Source: an uncultured Pseudomonadota bacterium
Lineage (GTDB): Bacteria > Pseudomonadota > Gammaproteobacteria > Steroidobacterales > Steroidobacteraceae
Reading direction: 5' to 3'
Assembly (NCBI GenBank): GCA_903884235.1
Contig: CAISEB010000016.1
Location: 174,707-238,706, forward strand
Length of the DNA stretch: 64,000 nt
Shown piece after piece: positions 36,033 to 45,119 of the stretch. A model generated the notes under the pieces. It saw only the letters and a program-made list of their open reading frames with translations, was not told where the DNA came from and searched no databases. How positions within the stretch are numbered: the stretch's first letter is position 1; every line of letters begins with the position of its first letter. A program made the translations under genes and the position numbers.

Positions 36033-36650
36033 ATGAAGAGTTCCAGCGGCTCGCCGCTCATGCGCGTCCGTCGTTCGCGGGTCCACGGTTCCGGCGTCTT
36101 TGCCGCCAGGGACATCCGCAAGGGCACGCGTATCGCCGAATACACCGGCGACCGTATTTCACACGCCGAGGCGGATCGTCGCTATGCCCACAAGGCGGAT
36201 GACGACAACCACACGTTCCTGTTCACCGTCGATGCGCGCACCGTCATCGACGGCGGCGTCGGTGGCAGCCCGGCTCGGTTCATCAACCACAGCTGCGATC
36301 CGAACTGCGAGACGGTGATCGAAGACAAGCGCGTCTTCATCGAGGCGATCAGGTCGATCCCGGCCGGCGCGGAAATCGGCTACGACTACATGATCGACCG
36401 GGATCCGAGCGATCCGCCGAACATCGACGAGATCTTCGCCTGCCGCTGCGGCGCGACGGCCTGCCGTGGCTCGATGCTGCTGCCGCCGAAGAAGCCGCGT
36501 CGCAAGGTCGCGAAGAAGAAGGCGGCCAAGAAGAAGGCGACGAAGAGGAAGGGCACGAAGCCCGCGCCCAGGAAGGCGCCGCGCAAGGCGGCCAGCAAGG
36601 TCGCCAAGAAGGCGGTTCGCAAGGCGGCAGGCCGCAAGCGCGGCCGCTGA
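36033..36650 (+). CDS. SET-domain lysine methyltransferase with H1-like basic tail
   Basis: 205 aa. SET domain at about 10-121: GSGVFAARDIRKGTRIAEYTG, RFINHSCDPNC (83-92) and GYDYMID (116-122, catalytic tyrosine). A post-SET zinc-type motif C137-x-C139-x4-C144 follows (CRCGATACRG). The last 54 residues (152-205) are a Lys/Ala/Arg repeat of the KKAAKKKA kind found in bacterial histone-H1-like proteins, which suggests nucleic-acid binding. Such SET proteins methylate protein lysines; the target is unknown. ATG chosen at the start of the SET region. Its stop and the next start share TGATG. Confidence 0.87.
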   Translation: MKSSSGSPLMRVRRSRVHGSGVFAARDIRKGTRIAEYTGDRISHAEADRRYAHKADDDNHTFLFTVDARTVIDGGVGGSPARFINHSCDPNCETVIEDKRVFIEAIRSIPAGAEIGYDYMIDRDPSDPPNIDEIFACRCGATACRGSMLLPPKKPRRKVAKKKAAKKKATKRKGTKPAPRKAPRKAASKVAKKAVRKAAGRKRGR

Positions 36651-37276
36651 TGCCGCCGGCGGCCGCTCAGGCCTCCACCGAGCGGCTCGCCGCGGCGCTC
36701 GCCGGCTCCGGCTACGCGCTGGAGCCGGCGTTCATTTCGCCCGGGGACGTCCTCGCGCTCGTCGACGCGATGCGCGCGCGCGACGCAGCGGGAGAATTCC
36801 GCCAGGCCGGGATCGGAGTTGGCACCGCGCGCACGGAACGCCCCGACGTGCGCGGCGACCGGATCTGCTGGCTTGATTCACCGGGATCGCTCGCAGAGCA
36901 GCCCGTGCTCGAGTCACTGGACGCGCTCGGGCGGGGCCTCAACCGCAAGCTGATGCTGGGCCTGCAGAGCCTCGACACGCACTACGCGACGTACGCGGCG
37001 GGACGTCGCTACGTCCGGCATCTCGACCGGTCGCCGCGCGGCATCGAGCGCGTCGTCACGATCGTGCTGTACCTGAACGCCGACTGGGGTGCGGAGGACG
37101 GCGGCGAGCTCGTGATCTCGACGCCGGCTGGCGAGGTGGTGGTCGCGCCGAGGGGCGGCACGCTCGTGGCCTTCATGAGTGCCCGCTTCGAACACGAGGT
37201 CCGGGTGGCGCGGCGCGAGCGACTCAGCATCACCGGCTGGTACAGCCGTCGCGTGACCGCCGAGTCCGCCGCCTAG
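36650..37276 (+). CDS. 2-oxoglutarate/Fe(II) oxygenase (prolyl-4-hydroxylase/SM-20 type)
   Basis: 208 aa. Iron ligands H124-x-D126 (YVRHLDRS) and H182 (FEHEV), with R191 for 2-oxoglutarate; the GGELVISTP strand matches the P4Hc domain. Eukaryotic EGLN-like bacterial members hydroxylate proteins such as EF-Tu or ribosomal proteins. Its ATG overlaps the SET gene stop by 1 nt (TGATG), so both are translationally coupled and may act on the same protein substrate, which is inference. Confidence 0.85.
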   Translation: MPPAAAQASTERLAAALAGSGYALEPAFISPGDVLALVDAMRARDAAGEFRQAGIGVGTARTERPDVRGDRICWLDSPGSLAEQPVLESLDALGRGLNRKLMLGLQSLDTHYATYAAGRRYVRHLDRSPRGIERVVTIVLYLNADWGAEDGGELVISTPAGEVVVAPRGGTLVAFMSARFEHEVRVARRERLSITGWYSRRVTAESAA

Positions 37277-38667
37277 GCTCGCCGGTCGCGCTCCGCGACC
37301 GCGTCCAGGAATCGCCCGAGTTCACCGCCGTCGCAGTGCGCGACATTGAAGCGCCAGTACGGCGTCGCCTTGGCGTCCGGCCTGAACAGCTCCCCTGGCG
37401 CCAGCAGCACGCCGGCGTCCGCTGCGGTGCGCCAGAGCTTGCCGACGCTTTCGCGCGAGCGCAGGCGACCCCACAGGAACATGCCCGCCGCCGGCCGGAA
37501 CGCCAGTTCGACGCCGCGCGCGAGCAATGCGGCCTGCACGTTGGCCTGCGATGCCGCGAGGCGGCGTCGCAGCGATTCGAGATGGCGCCGGTAGTGCGGC
37601 TGCGTCAGTACGTCGAGTACGAGGCGCTCGGACAGTTCGCTGGAAGCGAGCGCACTCAGCGTCTTCAGGCGCACGAGTCGGGGCGCGATCTCGGCGGGTG
37701 CCGCCACGTAGCCGACGCGCAGCGTCGGCGAGATCGTCTTGGAGATGCTCGAGACGTACACGACCCGGCGGCACTGGTCGAGCATCGCGAGCGGCATCAC
37801 CGGCACCGGCGCGAGGTCCGCGAAGATGTCGTCCTCGACGATCAGCGTGCCGTGCTGCTCGGCGAGTTCGAGGATCCGGCGCGCGACCGGCACGTCCGTG
37901 CTGGTGCCGGTCGGGTTCTGCAGCGTGGTGTTCGTGAAGAACGCACGGATGCGTTCACCGGCGAGCGCCGCGGCGAGCGCGTCGGTATCCGGGCCGTTGG
38001 CGAGGCGAGGGATGCCGACCAGCCGCACGCCGCGCTCGCGCAGCAGCTCCAGCGTCGGTGGGTACCCCGGGTCCTCGACGGCGACCACGTCGCCGGGTTC
38101 GAGCAGTGCGCGGACGACGAGGTCGAGCGCCTGGCTCGCGCCCTGGGTGAGCACGATCCGGTCGGCGGACAGCGCCAGCCCGCGGCCGCGCAGCTGGGTC
38201 GCGAAGTGGCTGCGCAGCCCGGCATGCCCGAGGGGCGATCCATAGCCCTCGCCGTGGGCCTCCTCGCGCGCGAGCGAGCGCAGTGCGCTGCGGACGCCGG
38301 TCCCGAACTGCCAGGCCTCCGGCAGCCAGCCACCCCCGGCGTCGACGAGGATCGGCTGGGCGTGCGCCTCCAGGCGACGCTCCCACAACGCGTCTGCGCT
38401 GACGCCGGGCGCGGGGCCGAGGGGCGCGGGGGGAGGCGCGCCGGCCACGAAGTAGCCGCTGCCCCGGCGCGCCTCGACGAGGCCCGCGGCGGTCAGCAGG
38501 TTGTAGACCTCTGCCGCCGTGAAGGTGCTGACGCCCTGCTCGCGTGCGAGCCGGCGCACCGACGGCAGCGCCATCCCGGCCGCGAGTTCGCCCGACACCA
38601 TTCGCGCATGGAGCTCATCCGCGAGTCGCTGGCGGAGCGTTCGGGCAAGCGGCGGCGTTGTGGCCAT
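37273..38667 (-). CDS. MocR/GntR-type regulator with aminotransferase domain
   Basis: 464 aa. An N-terminal winged helix (about 7-75: LADELHARMVSGELAAGMALPSVRRLAREQGVSTFTA) is joined to a fold-type I aminotransferase domain with PLP lysine K310 (VSSISKTISPTLRVGY). MocR proteins sense PLP-reactive amines or amino acids. It diverges from beta-alanine aminotransferase and malonate-semialdehyde dehydrogenase genes and probably controls them. A TTGACC-N16-TATAAT promoter ends 8 nt before the ATG, so the mRNA is probably leaderless. Its stop overlaps the oxygenase gene convergently by 4 nt. Confidence 0.93.
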   Translation of the reverse strand: MATTPPLARTLRQRLADELHARMVSGELAAGMALPSVRRLAREQGVSTFTAAEVYNLLTAAGLVEARRGSGYFVAGAPPPAPLGPAPGVSADALWERRLEAHAQPILVDAGGGWLPEAWQFGTGVRSALRSLAREEAHGEGYGSPLGHAGLRSHFATQLRGRGLALSADRIVLTQGASQALDLVVRALLEPGDVVAVEDPGYPPTLELLRERGVRLVGIPRLANGPDTDALAAALAGERIRAFFTNTTLQNPTGTSTDVPVARRILELAEQHGTLIVEDDIFADLAPVPVMPLAMLDQCRRVVYVSSISKTISPTLRVGYVAAPAEIAPRLVRLKTLSALASSELSERLVLDVLTQPHYRRHLESLRRRLAASQANVQAALLARGVELAFRPAAGMFLWGRLRSRESVGKLWRTAADAGVLLAPGELFRPDAKATPYWRFNVAHCDGGELGRFLDAVAERDRRA

Positions 38668-38675
38668 GTGTGCTG

Positions 38676-38703
38676 ATTATATGACCTGTACAGTATAGGT
38701 CAA
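38676..38703 (-). promoter_or_regulatory. mocR promoter, probably giving a leaderless transcript
   Basis: Minus strand TTGACC (38703-38698), 16-nt spacer, perfect TATAAT (38681-38676). The start would fall about 2 nt before the ATG at 38667. Confidence 0.7.
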
Positions 38704-38712
38704 ATCACCTAT
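38682..38712. promoter_or_regulatory. Composite operator between mocR and the aminotransferase gene
   Basis: Two overlapping dyads share a half-site: TGACCT-N9-AGGTCA (38682-38702) and ATAGGT-N6-ACCTAT (38695-38712). The first fills the spacer of the mocR promoter. Suits autorepression and control of the divergent operon. Confidence 0.5.
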
Positions 38713-38819
38713 CGCCGTGACTGGCCCGCAGCGGTCGCGACGCGCACTCTCGCTGCCGAACCGCACCCGACGTGCGCCCTGAGTTCAGCCAGACCGGTGG
38801 AAGCCGGTGAGGAGATCCC

Positions 38820-40166
38820 TTGAACGCTGCAAGCCCGCTGCATCCCGAGACGAACGAAGAGGCGTTGCGCGCCTGGTGGATGCCGTTCACGCACAACCGC
38901 ATGTTCAAGGCCGCACCGCGCCTGATCAAGTCGGCGAAGGGCGCCTACTTCACGCTCGAGGATGGTCGCCGGCTGTACGACTGCCTGTCGGGCCTGTGGT
39001 GCTCGCCGCTCGGACATTCCCATCCGCGCGTCGTCGATGCAGTCAAGCGCCAGCTCGACACGCTCGATTTCGCGCCGTCCTTCCAGATGGGCCATGAGCC
39101 CGCGTTCCGCCTGGCGGATCGCATCGTCAAGCTCGCCGGGCGCCCGAAGGACCGCGTGTTCTTCTGCAACTCGGGTTCCGAGGCGGTCGACACGTCGCTG
39201 AAGATCGCCGTCGCCTACCATCGCGCCCGCGGCGAGGCCTCGCGCACGCGCATCATCGGGCGCGAGCGTGGCTACCACGGCGTCGGCATGGGCGGCATCT
39301 CGGTCGGCGGCATCGCGCCGAACCGCAAGATGTTCGCGCCGCTGATGATCCCGGGCGTCGACCACCTGCCGCACACGTACAACCCCGCGCAGATGGCGTA
39401 CAGCCGCGGCCAGCCCGACTGGGGCGCGCACCTCGCCGACGAGCTCGAGCGCATTGTCGCGCTGCACGACGCCTCGACCATCGCGGCGGTGATCGTCGAG
39501 CCGATGCAGGGCTCCACCGGCGTGATCGTGCCGCCGAAGGGCTACCTGCAGAAGCTGCGCGAGATCTGCACCAAGCACGGCATCCTGCTGATCTTCGACG
39601 AGGTCATCTGCGGATTCGGGCGCATGGGCACCCCGTTCGGTGCCGACTTCTTCGGCGTGCAGCCGGACCTGACGACGTTCGCGAAGGCGGTCAACAACGC
39701 CACCGTGCCGCTCGGCGGCGTCATCGCCCGCGACGAGATCTACGAGACTTTCATGACGGGCCCGGCCCACATGATCGAGTTCTTCCACGGCTACACGTAC
39801 TCCGCGCATCCGCTCGCGATCGCCGCCGGCCACGCGACGCTCGACGTCATGGCCGACGAGAAGCTGATCGAGAAGGCCGCCGCGCTCGCGCCGGTGCTGG
39901 AGAACGCGCTGCACTCGCTGAAGGGCGAACCGCACGTGATCGACCTGCGCAACGTGGGCCTCGCCGGTGCGATCGAGCTCGCGCCCGTCGCCGGCAAGCC
40001 GGGCATGAAGGCCATCCAGGTGTTCGAGAAGGCGATGGACGAGGGTCTGCTGGTCCGCTTCAGCGGCGATACGCTCGCCGTCGCGCCGCCGTTCATCAGC
40101 AGCGCCGCCGAGGTCGAGTCGATGATCGAGGGCCTGCGCCGCGCACTGCGCGCCGTGCCCGTCTGA
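38820..40166 (+). CDS. Beta-alanine/omega-amino acid:pyruvate aminotransferase
   Basis: 448 aa class III aminotransferase. [53 protein letters not shown] and PLP lysine K289 (TTFAKAVNN) match omega-amino acid:pyruvate aminotransferase (OapT), almost the same lysine position as in Pseudomonas. It converts beta-alanine plus pyruvate to malonate semialdehyde plus alanine. TTG start with GGAG 6 nt upstream; mmsA-like gene follows after 16 nt. Confidence 0.9.
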   Translation: MNAASPLHPETNEEALRAWWMPFTHNRMFKAAPRLIKSAKGAYFTLEDGRRLYDCLSGLWCSPLGHSHPRVVDAVKRQLDTLDFAPSFQMGHEPAFRLADRIVKLAGRPKDRVFFCNSGSEAVDTSLKIAVAYHRARGEASRTRIIGRERGYHGVGMGGISVGGIAPNRKMFAPLMIPGVDHLPHTYNPAQMAYSRGQPDWGAHLADELERIVALHDASTIAAVIVEPMQGSTGVIVPPKGYLQKLREICTKHGILLIFDEVICGFGRMGTPFGADFFGVQPDLTTFAKAVNNATVPLGGVIARDEIYETFMTGPAHMIEFFHGYTYSAHPLAIAAGHATLDVMADEKLIEKAAALAPVLENALHSLKGEPHVIDLRNVGLAGAIELAPVAGKPGMKAIQVFEKAMDEGLLVRFSGDTLAVAPPFISSAAEVESMIEGLRRALRAVPV

Positions 40167-40182
40167 CAGAGGTGACAGAAAC

Positions 40183-41718
40183 ATGAGTGCCCAGCCCCAG
40201 AACCCCGCCCTCGCGACGCCGTCCCCGGTCGTCACGCACTACATCGACGGCAAGGCCGTGCCGGCGGGCAACGCCCGTCGCCAGGCCGTCTTCAATCCGG
40301 CGCTCGGCCGTCCGGTCCGCGAGGTCGTGCTCGCCGAGGTCGCGGACGTCGACGCCGCGGTCAGGAGCGCGAAGGCGGCACAGGTCGCCTGGGGCCGGAC
40401 GCCCGCACTGACGCGCGCCCGCGTGATGTTCCGCTTCAAGGACCTGATCGTCCGTCACGCGAAGGAAATGGCGAAGACCCTTTCCGAAGAGCATGGCAAG
40501 ACGGTGGCGGATGCCGAGGGCGAGATCACGCGCGGCATGGAAGTCGTCGAGTTCGCATGCGGCGCGCCGCAGCTGCTCAAGGGCGAGTTCAGCGAGAGCG
40601 TCGGCACCGGCGTCGACAGCTTCGGCATCCGGCAGCCGCTGGGCGTCGTTGCCGGCATCACGCCGTTCAACTTCCCCGCGATGGTGCCCATGTGGATGTT
40701 CCCGGTCGCGCTCGTGTGCGGCAACGCGTTCATCCTCAAGCCCTCGGAGCGCGACCCGTCGACGTCGCTGCTCATCGCGGACCTGCTCAAGCAGGCGGGG
40801 CTCCCGGACGGCGTGTTCAACGTCGTGCAGGGTGACAAGGTCGCCGTCGACGCGATCCTCTCGCACCCGGGCATCGCCGCGGTCAGCTTCGTCGGCTCGA
40901 CGCCGATCGCCCGCTATATCCAGCAGCAGGCGACGCAGCACGGCAAGCGCGTGCAGGCCCTTGGCGGCGCCAAGAACCACGCGATCATCATGCCGGACGC
41001 CGACCTCGATGGTGCGACCGAGGCGATCATCGGCGCCGCCTACGGCTCCGCAGGCGAGCGCTGCATGGCGATCTCGGTGGCGGTCGCCGTCGGCGACGCG
41101 ACGGCCGATGCGCTGGTCGAGAAGCTCACCAAGCGCATCGCATCGCTCAAGGTCGGGGCGCCGGATGCCGCCGGCGTCGACATGGGCCCGCTCGTCACCG
41201 ACGCGGCGCGCGAGCGCGTGACCGGCTACATCGACTCGGGCGTAGGCGAGGGTGCGACGCTCGTCACCGACGGCCGAGGCGTCAAGGTGCCGGGCTGCGA
41301 GAACGGCTACTTCGTGGGTCCCACGCTGTTCGACCGCGTCCGCCCGGACATGAAGATCTACCGCGAGGAGATCTTCGGGCCGGTGCTGTCGGTCGTGCGG
41401 GTGCCCGACTACGCCGCCGCGGTGCGACTGATCAACAGCCATGAGTTCGCGAACGGCACCGCAGTGTTCACGCGCAGCGGCGCGGTCGCCCACGCCTTCG
41501 TGCGCGACATCGACGTCGGCATGGTCGGCGTGAACGTGCCGATCCCCGTCCCGATGGCGTTCCACAGCTTCGGTGGCTGGCGCTCCTCGTTGTTTGGGGA
41601 CCACCACATGCATGGACCGGAGGGCGTGCGGTTCTACACGCGCCTGAAGACCGTCACCCAGCGCTGGCCGGAGCCGGAGGCCATGAAGGCCGACTTCGTC
41701 ATGCCCACGATGAAGTGA
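40183..41718 (+). CDS. mmsA: CoA-acylating (methyl)malonate-semialdehyde dehydrogenase
   Basis: 511 aa aldehyde dehydrogenase. [32 protein letters not shown], and C294 in GSAGERCMA. At the usual general-base position it has LGGAKNHA instead of ELGGK, the hallmark of CoA-acylating MMSDH. It turns malonate semialdehyde into acetyl-CoA and CO2, completing beta-alanine catabolism with the preceding aminotransferase. Confidence 0.94.
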   Translation: MSAQPQNPALATPSPVVTHYIDGKAVPAGNARRQAVFNPALGRPVREVVLAEVADVDAAVRSAKAAQVAWGRTPALTRARVMFRFKDLIVRHAKEMAKTLSEEHGKTVADAEGEITRGMEVVEFACGAPQLLKGEFSESVGTGVDSFGIRQPLGVVAGITPFNFPAMVPMWMFPVALVCGNAFILKPSERDPSTSLLIADLLKQAGLPDGVFNVVQGDKVAVDAILSHPGIAAVSFVGSTPIARYIQQQATQHGKRVQALGGAKNHAIIMPDADLDGATEAIIGAAYGSAGERCMAISVAVAVGDATADALVEKLTKRIASLKVGAPDAAGVDMGPLVTDAARERVTGYIDSGVGEGATLVTDGRGVKVPGCENGYFVGPTLFDRVRPDMKIYREEIFGPVLSVVRVPDYAAAVRLINSHEFANGTAVFTRSGAVAHAFVRDIDVGMVGVNVPIPVPMAFHSFGGWRSSLFGDHHMHGPEGVRFYTRLKTVTQRWPEPEAMKADFVMPTMK

Positions 41719-41787
41719 TGCTGGCCTGAGTTTTGGTGATGAGCGCCGGCGGCAGCCGGTGGTAGCCTAGCTCCAACAGGTCGCCGT

Positions 41788-41813
41788 CCGGCGTTGCATC
41801 GACGCAACGCCGG
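41788..41813 (+). terminator. Hairpin after mmsA, possible terminator
   Basis: Perfect 10-bp inverted repeat CCGGCGTTGC / GCAACGCCGG with loop ATCGAC, 70 nt past the mmsA stop. It lacks a T-run, so it may be a Rho-type or mRNA-stability hairpin. Confidence 0.4.
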
Positions 41814-41899
41814 TTCCGGCGATGAAACGGATCGGGTTGCAAAGGTCGTCCGCGCCCGCGGCGGCAACCCGTCAGCGACGGGCGCCGTATGGAGCGATC

Positions 41900-44128
41900 A
41901 TGACCCGGACCCCCATTTCCCCCGTTCGTCTCGCGCTCGTCGTCGGTGCGACCCTCGCGGGCGCCCAGGCCGCCGAGGGTGCCGCCGCGTCCTCCGTCGA
42001 GGCCGGCAAGCTCGAAGACGTCGTCGTCACCGCCCAGCGGCGCGAGGAATCCGCGCAGAACGTCGGCATTGCGCTGTCCGTGCTCACGCCATCCACGCTC
42101 GCCGAGGGCGGCGTGGACAAGGTCAACGGACTTGCCAACGTCACGCCGAGCCTGGAAGTGGAGCCCGCCTTCGGCAGTGGCCAGCCGCAGTTCCGGCTGC
42201 GCGGCGTGGGCTTCATCGACTACACGTCGAACAACACTTCGGCGGTCGGTGTCACCGTCGGCGACGTGGCCCTGCCCTTTCCCGTGCAGACCCAGGGGCA
42301 GCTGTTCGACGTCGCCCGTGTCGAAGTCCTGCGCGGACCGCAGGGCACGCTCTACGGCCGCAATACGACGGCAGGCGCAGTGAATTTCATCGTCAATCGC
42401 CCCGGCCACACTGCGGAGGGTGGCCTCAGCCTCAACTATGGCTCCTATGGTGAGTTCACCGCGGAGGGGTTCATCAGCGGCCCGCTCGCCGAAGGGGTGC
42501 TCGGGCGACTGTCTGTAGCGACGGAACAGGGTGGCGCCTGGCAGTGGAACCGGCTCAGCGGGCAGAAGCTCGGCGACAAGAACAAGCTGGCAGCCCGTGG
42601 GCAGCTCGAATGGGATCCAACGGACGCGATCAAGCTGCGCCTGACGGTGCACGCGTCGACCGACAAGTCCGATGCCTACGGCGCGCAGCTCATCAGCCCG
42701 TTCACGACGCCGGGCGGATCCACGATTCCGGCGGACACCAATCCGCATGCGACGGGCTGGAGCCTTAACCCGGCGTTCGCTCAGTTCGTCGGACTGTCAC
42801 CGAATTCCAAGCCGGGTCTCGATGACAGCAATCACGGCGCGGACCTGAATGCCACCTTCGACCTCGGCAGCGTGACGCTGACCAGCATCACCGCGTACGA
42901 CAAGCTGGCGCGGAAGGAATTCGGTGACTGGGACGCCACGCAATTCTCCGAGTCCGACATCTACTTCAACGATGAGATCAAGGTGTTCAGCGAGGAGGCG
43001 CGGATCGCCTCCAAGGGCCACGGCCCCGTCGACTGGGTTGCGGGCGTCTATTATTCGAACGAGAAGCTATTCGAGAATTTCTACGGCGACTTCACCGACA
43101 TCTACGGCGCGTCGGCGCTGACCACGTACCATCAGGAAGGCAAGTCGCTCGGCCTGTTCGGCCAGCTTGAGGGCCAGATCAGCGACCGGCTGCGGGGCAC
43201 CCTTGGATTGCGGCACGAACACGAGACCCGCGACCTCATCGGCCTCAATACGCTGTTCGGAGGCTTCCCGCTCAACGGCCCTCCCGCCAACCGCTCGCTG
43301 TCCAACGACGACTACTCGGGGAAGGCCGAGCTCGACTTCCAGCTCGACAAGGGGGTGCTGTTGTACGGAAGCGTGAGCCGCGGCGTGAAGTCCGGTGGGT
43401 TCACCGCCCACAACACGACCTCCACCAACCCGACGATTCTCGACCCGTTCCTGCCCGAGAGGCTCACTGCATACGAACTCGGCGTGAAGGCCGACGTCGC
43501 GGCGACGGTCCGGCTGAACGCCGCTGTGTTCTACTACGACTATCGCGACCAGCAGATCCTCTCGAAGTATCAGGACTCCGTGACTGGTTCGTACATTGGC
43601 CGCTTCATCAACGCGCCCAAGTCGCGGATCGAGGGCGCCGAAGCCGAGCTCACCTGGCTGCCGGGCAATGGTCTCGAGATCTCGCAGTACCTCGGATACA
43701 AGTCCGGCAAGTTCACAGCGCTGGTGCTCAACAGTTCTCTGGTCGACTTCAACGGCAAGGACTTGGACTTCCCCAAGCTCAGCTACGGCGGACAGTTTGC
43801 GTATGGATGGAGCTGGGGCGGCTACAAGCTCCGTGCGGAGACCAACTACAGCTTCCACGACAAGTACGACCAGCTGTTCCTGCTCGAGAACGTCGACGCG
43901 GGCGGAATCGTCGGGCCGCCTCAGTTCCAGATCGATTCCTACTGGCTTGCGAACGCGAGCGTCGCGCTCTTGCCCGCTGCGGGCAAGTCATGGCAGGTTT
44001 CGGTCTGGGGTCACAACATCACGAACGAGCGCTACTACGTGACGAAGAACTTCTTCCTGCCGCAGAACAATATCGGGGCGGCGGGCAAGCCGGCCACCGT
44101 CGGCGTGCGGTTGGACTGGTCGTTCTGA
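41900..44128 (+). CDS. TonB-dependent outer-membrane receptor
   Basis: 742 aa. Signal peptide (about 1-28), TonB box DVVVTAQRR at about 40-48, plug domain (QNVGIALSVL to GPQGTLYGRNTTAGAVNFI, about 50-165) and a beta-barrel with C-terminal VGVRLDWSF. GGAG lies 6 nt before the ATG at 41900; the frame is open 26 codons further up without a signal sequence. It heads a probable operon with an alpha/beta hydrolase (20 nt later) and a TPR protein, so its ligand may be an ester or amide. Codon use is slightly less GC-rich than neighbours. Confidence 0.9.
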   Translation: MTRTPISPVRLALVVGATLAGAQAAEGAAASSVEAGKLEDVVVTAQRREESAQNVGIALSVLTPSTLAEGGVDKVNGLANVTPSLEVEPAFGSGQPQFRLRGVGFIDYTSNNTSAVGVTVGDVALPFPVQTQGQLFDVARVEVLRGPQGTLYGRNTTAGAVNFIVNRPGHTAEGGLSLNYGSYGEFTAEGFISGPLAEGVLGRLSVATEQGGAWQWNRLSGQKLGDKNKLAARGQLEWDPTDAIKLRLTVHASTDKSDAYGAQLISPFTTPGGSTIPADTNPHATGWSLNPAFAQFVGLSPNSKPGLDDSNHGADLNATFDLGSVTLTSITAYDKLARKEFGDWDATQFSESDIYFNDEIKVFSEEARIASKGHGPVDWVAGVYYSNEKLFENFYGDFTDIYGASALTTYHQEGKSLGLFGQLEGQISDRLRGTLGLRHEHETRDLIGLNTLFGGFPLNGPPANRSLSNDDYSGKAELDFQLDKGVLLYGSVSRGVKSGGFTAHNTTSTNPTILDPFLPERLTAYELGVKADVAATVRLNAAVFYYDYRDQQILSKYQDSVTGSYIGRFINAPKSRIEGAEAELTWLPGNGLEISQYLGYKSGKFTALVLNSSLVDFNGKDLDFPKLSYGGQFAYGWSWGGYKLRAETNYSFHDKYDQLFLLENVDAGGIVGPPQFQIDSYWLANASVALLPAAGKSWQVSVWGHNITNERYYVTKNFFLPQNNIGAAGKPATVGVRLDWSF

Positions 44129-44147
44129 GCGAGGCGGGACGCGCTGC

Positions 44148-45119
44148 ATGACCACCGCGGGCAGGATTGGCGTCGGACTCGTCGTCGGGCTCGTGCTCGG
44201 GTTGGCCGGCGCATGGTCTTGGCTGCGCGGTCCAGACATCCCCTACGAGGAGCTCGAGGCCCGCTACGCGGGCCCGGATTCCGCCTACGTCGACCTGCCC
44301 GGTGGGCTGCACGTCCACTACCGGGCGTCCGGCAAGCCCGGGAATCCCACCATCGTGCTGCTGCACGGATACGGCGACTCGTTCACCTCCTGGGATGGAT
44401 GGACCCCGGTGCTGACTCGGGATTACCGGGTGATCAGCATCGACCTGCCGGGGCACGGACTGACTCGAGCACCCGAGGGCTACGTGCTGAGCTCGGATGG
44501 CCATGTCGCCGTCGTCGAGGGCGTCGCGGGCAAGCTGGGCCTCGCGCAGTTCGCGCTCGCCGGCAACTCGATGGGGGGTGGCGTCGCGTGGAACTACGCG
44601 GTCCACCACGGCGAGCGGCTCTCGGCGCTCGTGCTGGTCGACGCGGCCGGTTGGCCCAGTGCCCCGCCGAAGGACCTGCCGCTGGCCTTCAAGATCCTGC
44701 AGTACCGACTCGGCCGGTGGTTCCTCGCGCACATCGACAACCGTCCGCTGATCGATGCCGGCCTCAAGCAGGACGTCTACGACCCTGCGGTGATCACGGC
44801 CGCGTTCATCGATCGCTGGGCCGAGTTCCAGCGCGCGCCCGGACACCGCCCCATCCTCATGTCCGCGAATCCGGCCAGCTTCGCCACGGCGTCGCCGGAG
44901 GTCCTCGGCACGATCCACGTGCCGACCCTGGTGCTGCACGGCAGGAATGACACCCTGATCCCGCTCGCGAGCGGCGAGCGCTTCGCCGCCTCGATTCCCG
45001 GCGCGAAGCTCTTGACCTACGACCACGTCGGCCACCTGCCGCAGGTGGAGATTCCCGAGCGGTCCGCCGGGGATGTTGCCGCGTTCCTGGCGGCGGTGCT
45101 TTCGACCCGATCGCCGTGA
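44148..45119 (+). CDS. Membrane-anchored alpha/beta hydrolase
   Basis: 323 aa. A hydrophobic N-terminus (5-26) acts as signal anchor. Hydrolase fold: VLLHGYGDS, nucleophile S141 in GNSMGGG, acid D268 (HGRNDTLIP) and H296 (DHVGHLPQ). The reaction is likely hydrolysis of an ester, amide or lactone outside the cytoplasm. Overlaps the next gene's GTG by 4 nt. Confidence 0.88.
   Translation: MTTAGRIGVGLVVGLVLGLAGAWSWLRGPDIPYEELEARYAGPDSAYVDLPGGLHVHYRASGKPGNPTIVLLHGYGDSFTSWDGWTPVLTRDYRVISIDLPGHGLTRAPEGYVLSSDGHVAVVEGVAGKLGLAQFALAGNSMGGGVAWNYAVHHGERLSALVLVDAAGWPSAPPKDLPLAFKILQYRLGRWFLAHIDNRPLIDAGLKQDVYDPAVITAAFIDRWAEFQRAPGHRPILMSANPASFATASPEVLGTIHVPTLVLHGRNDTLIPLASGERFAASIPGAKLLTYDHVGHLPQVEIPERSAGDVAAFLAAVLSTRSP

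Noticed and set aside
36480..36650. Lys/Ala-rich tract as DNA repeat or a separate gene
   Set aside because: It is in frame with the SET domain and has the amino-acid pattern of bacterial H1-like tails; nucleotide repetition follows from codon use.
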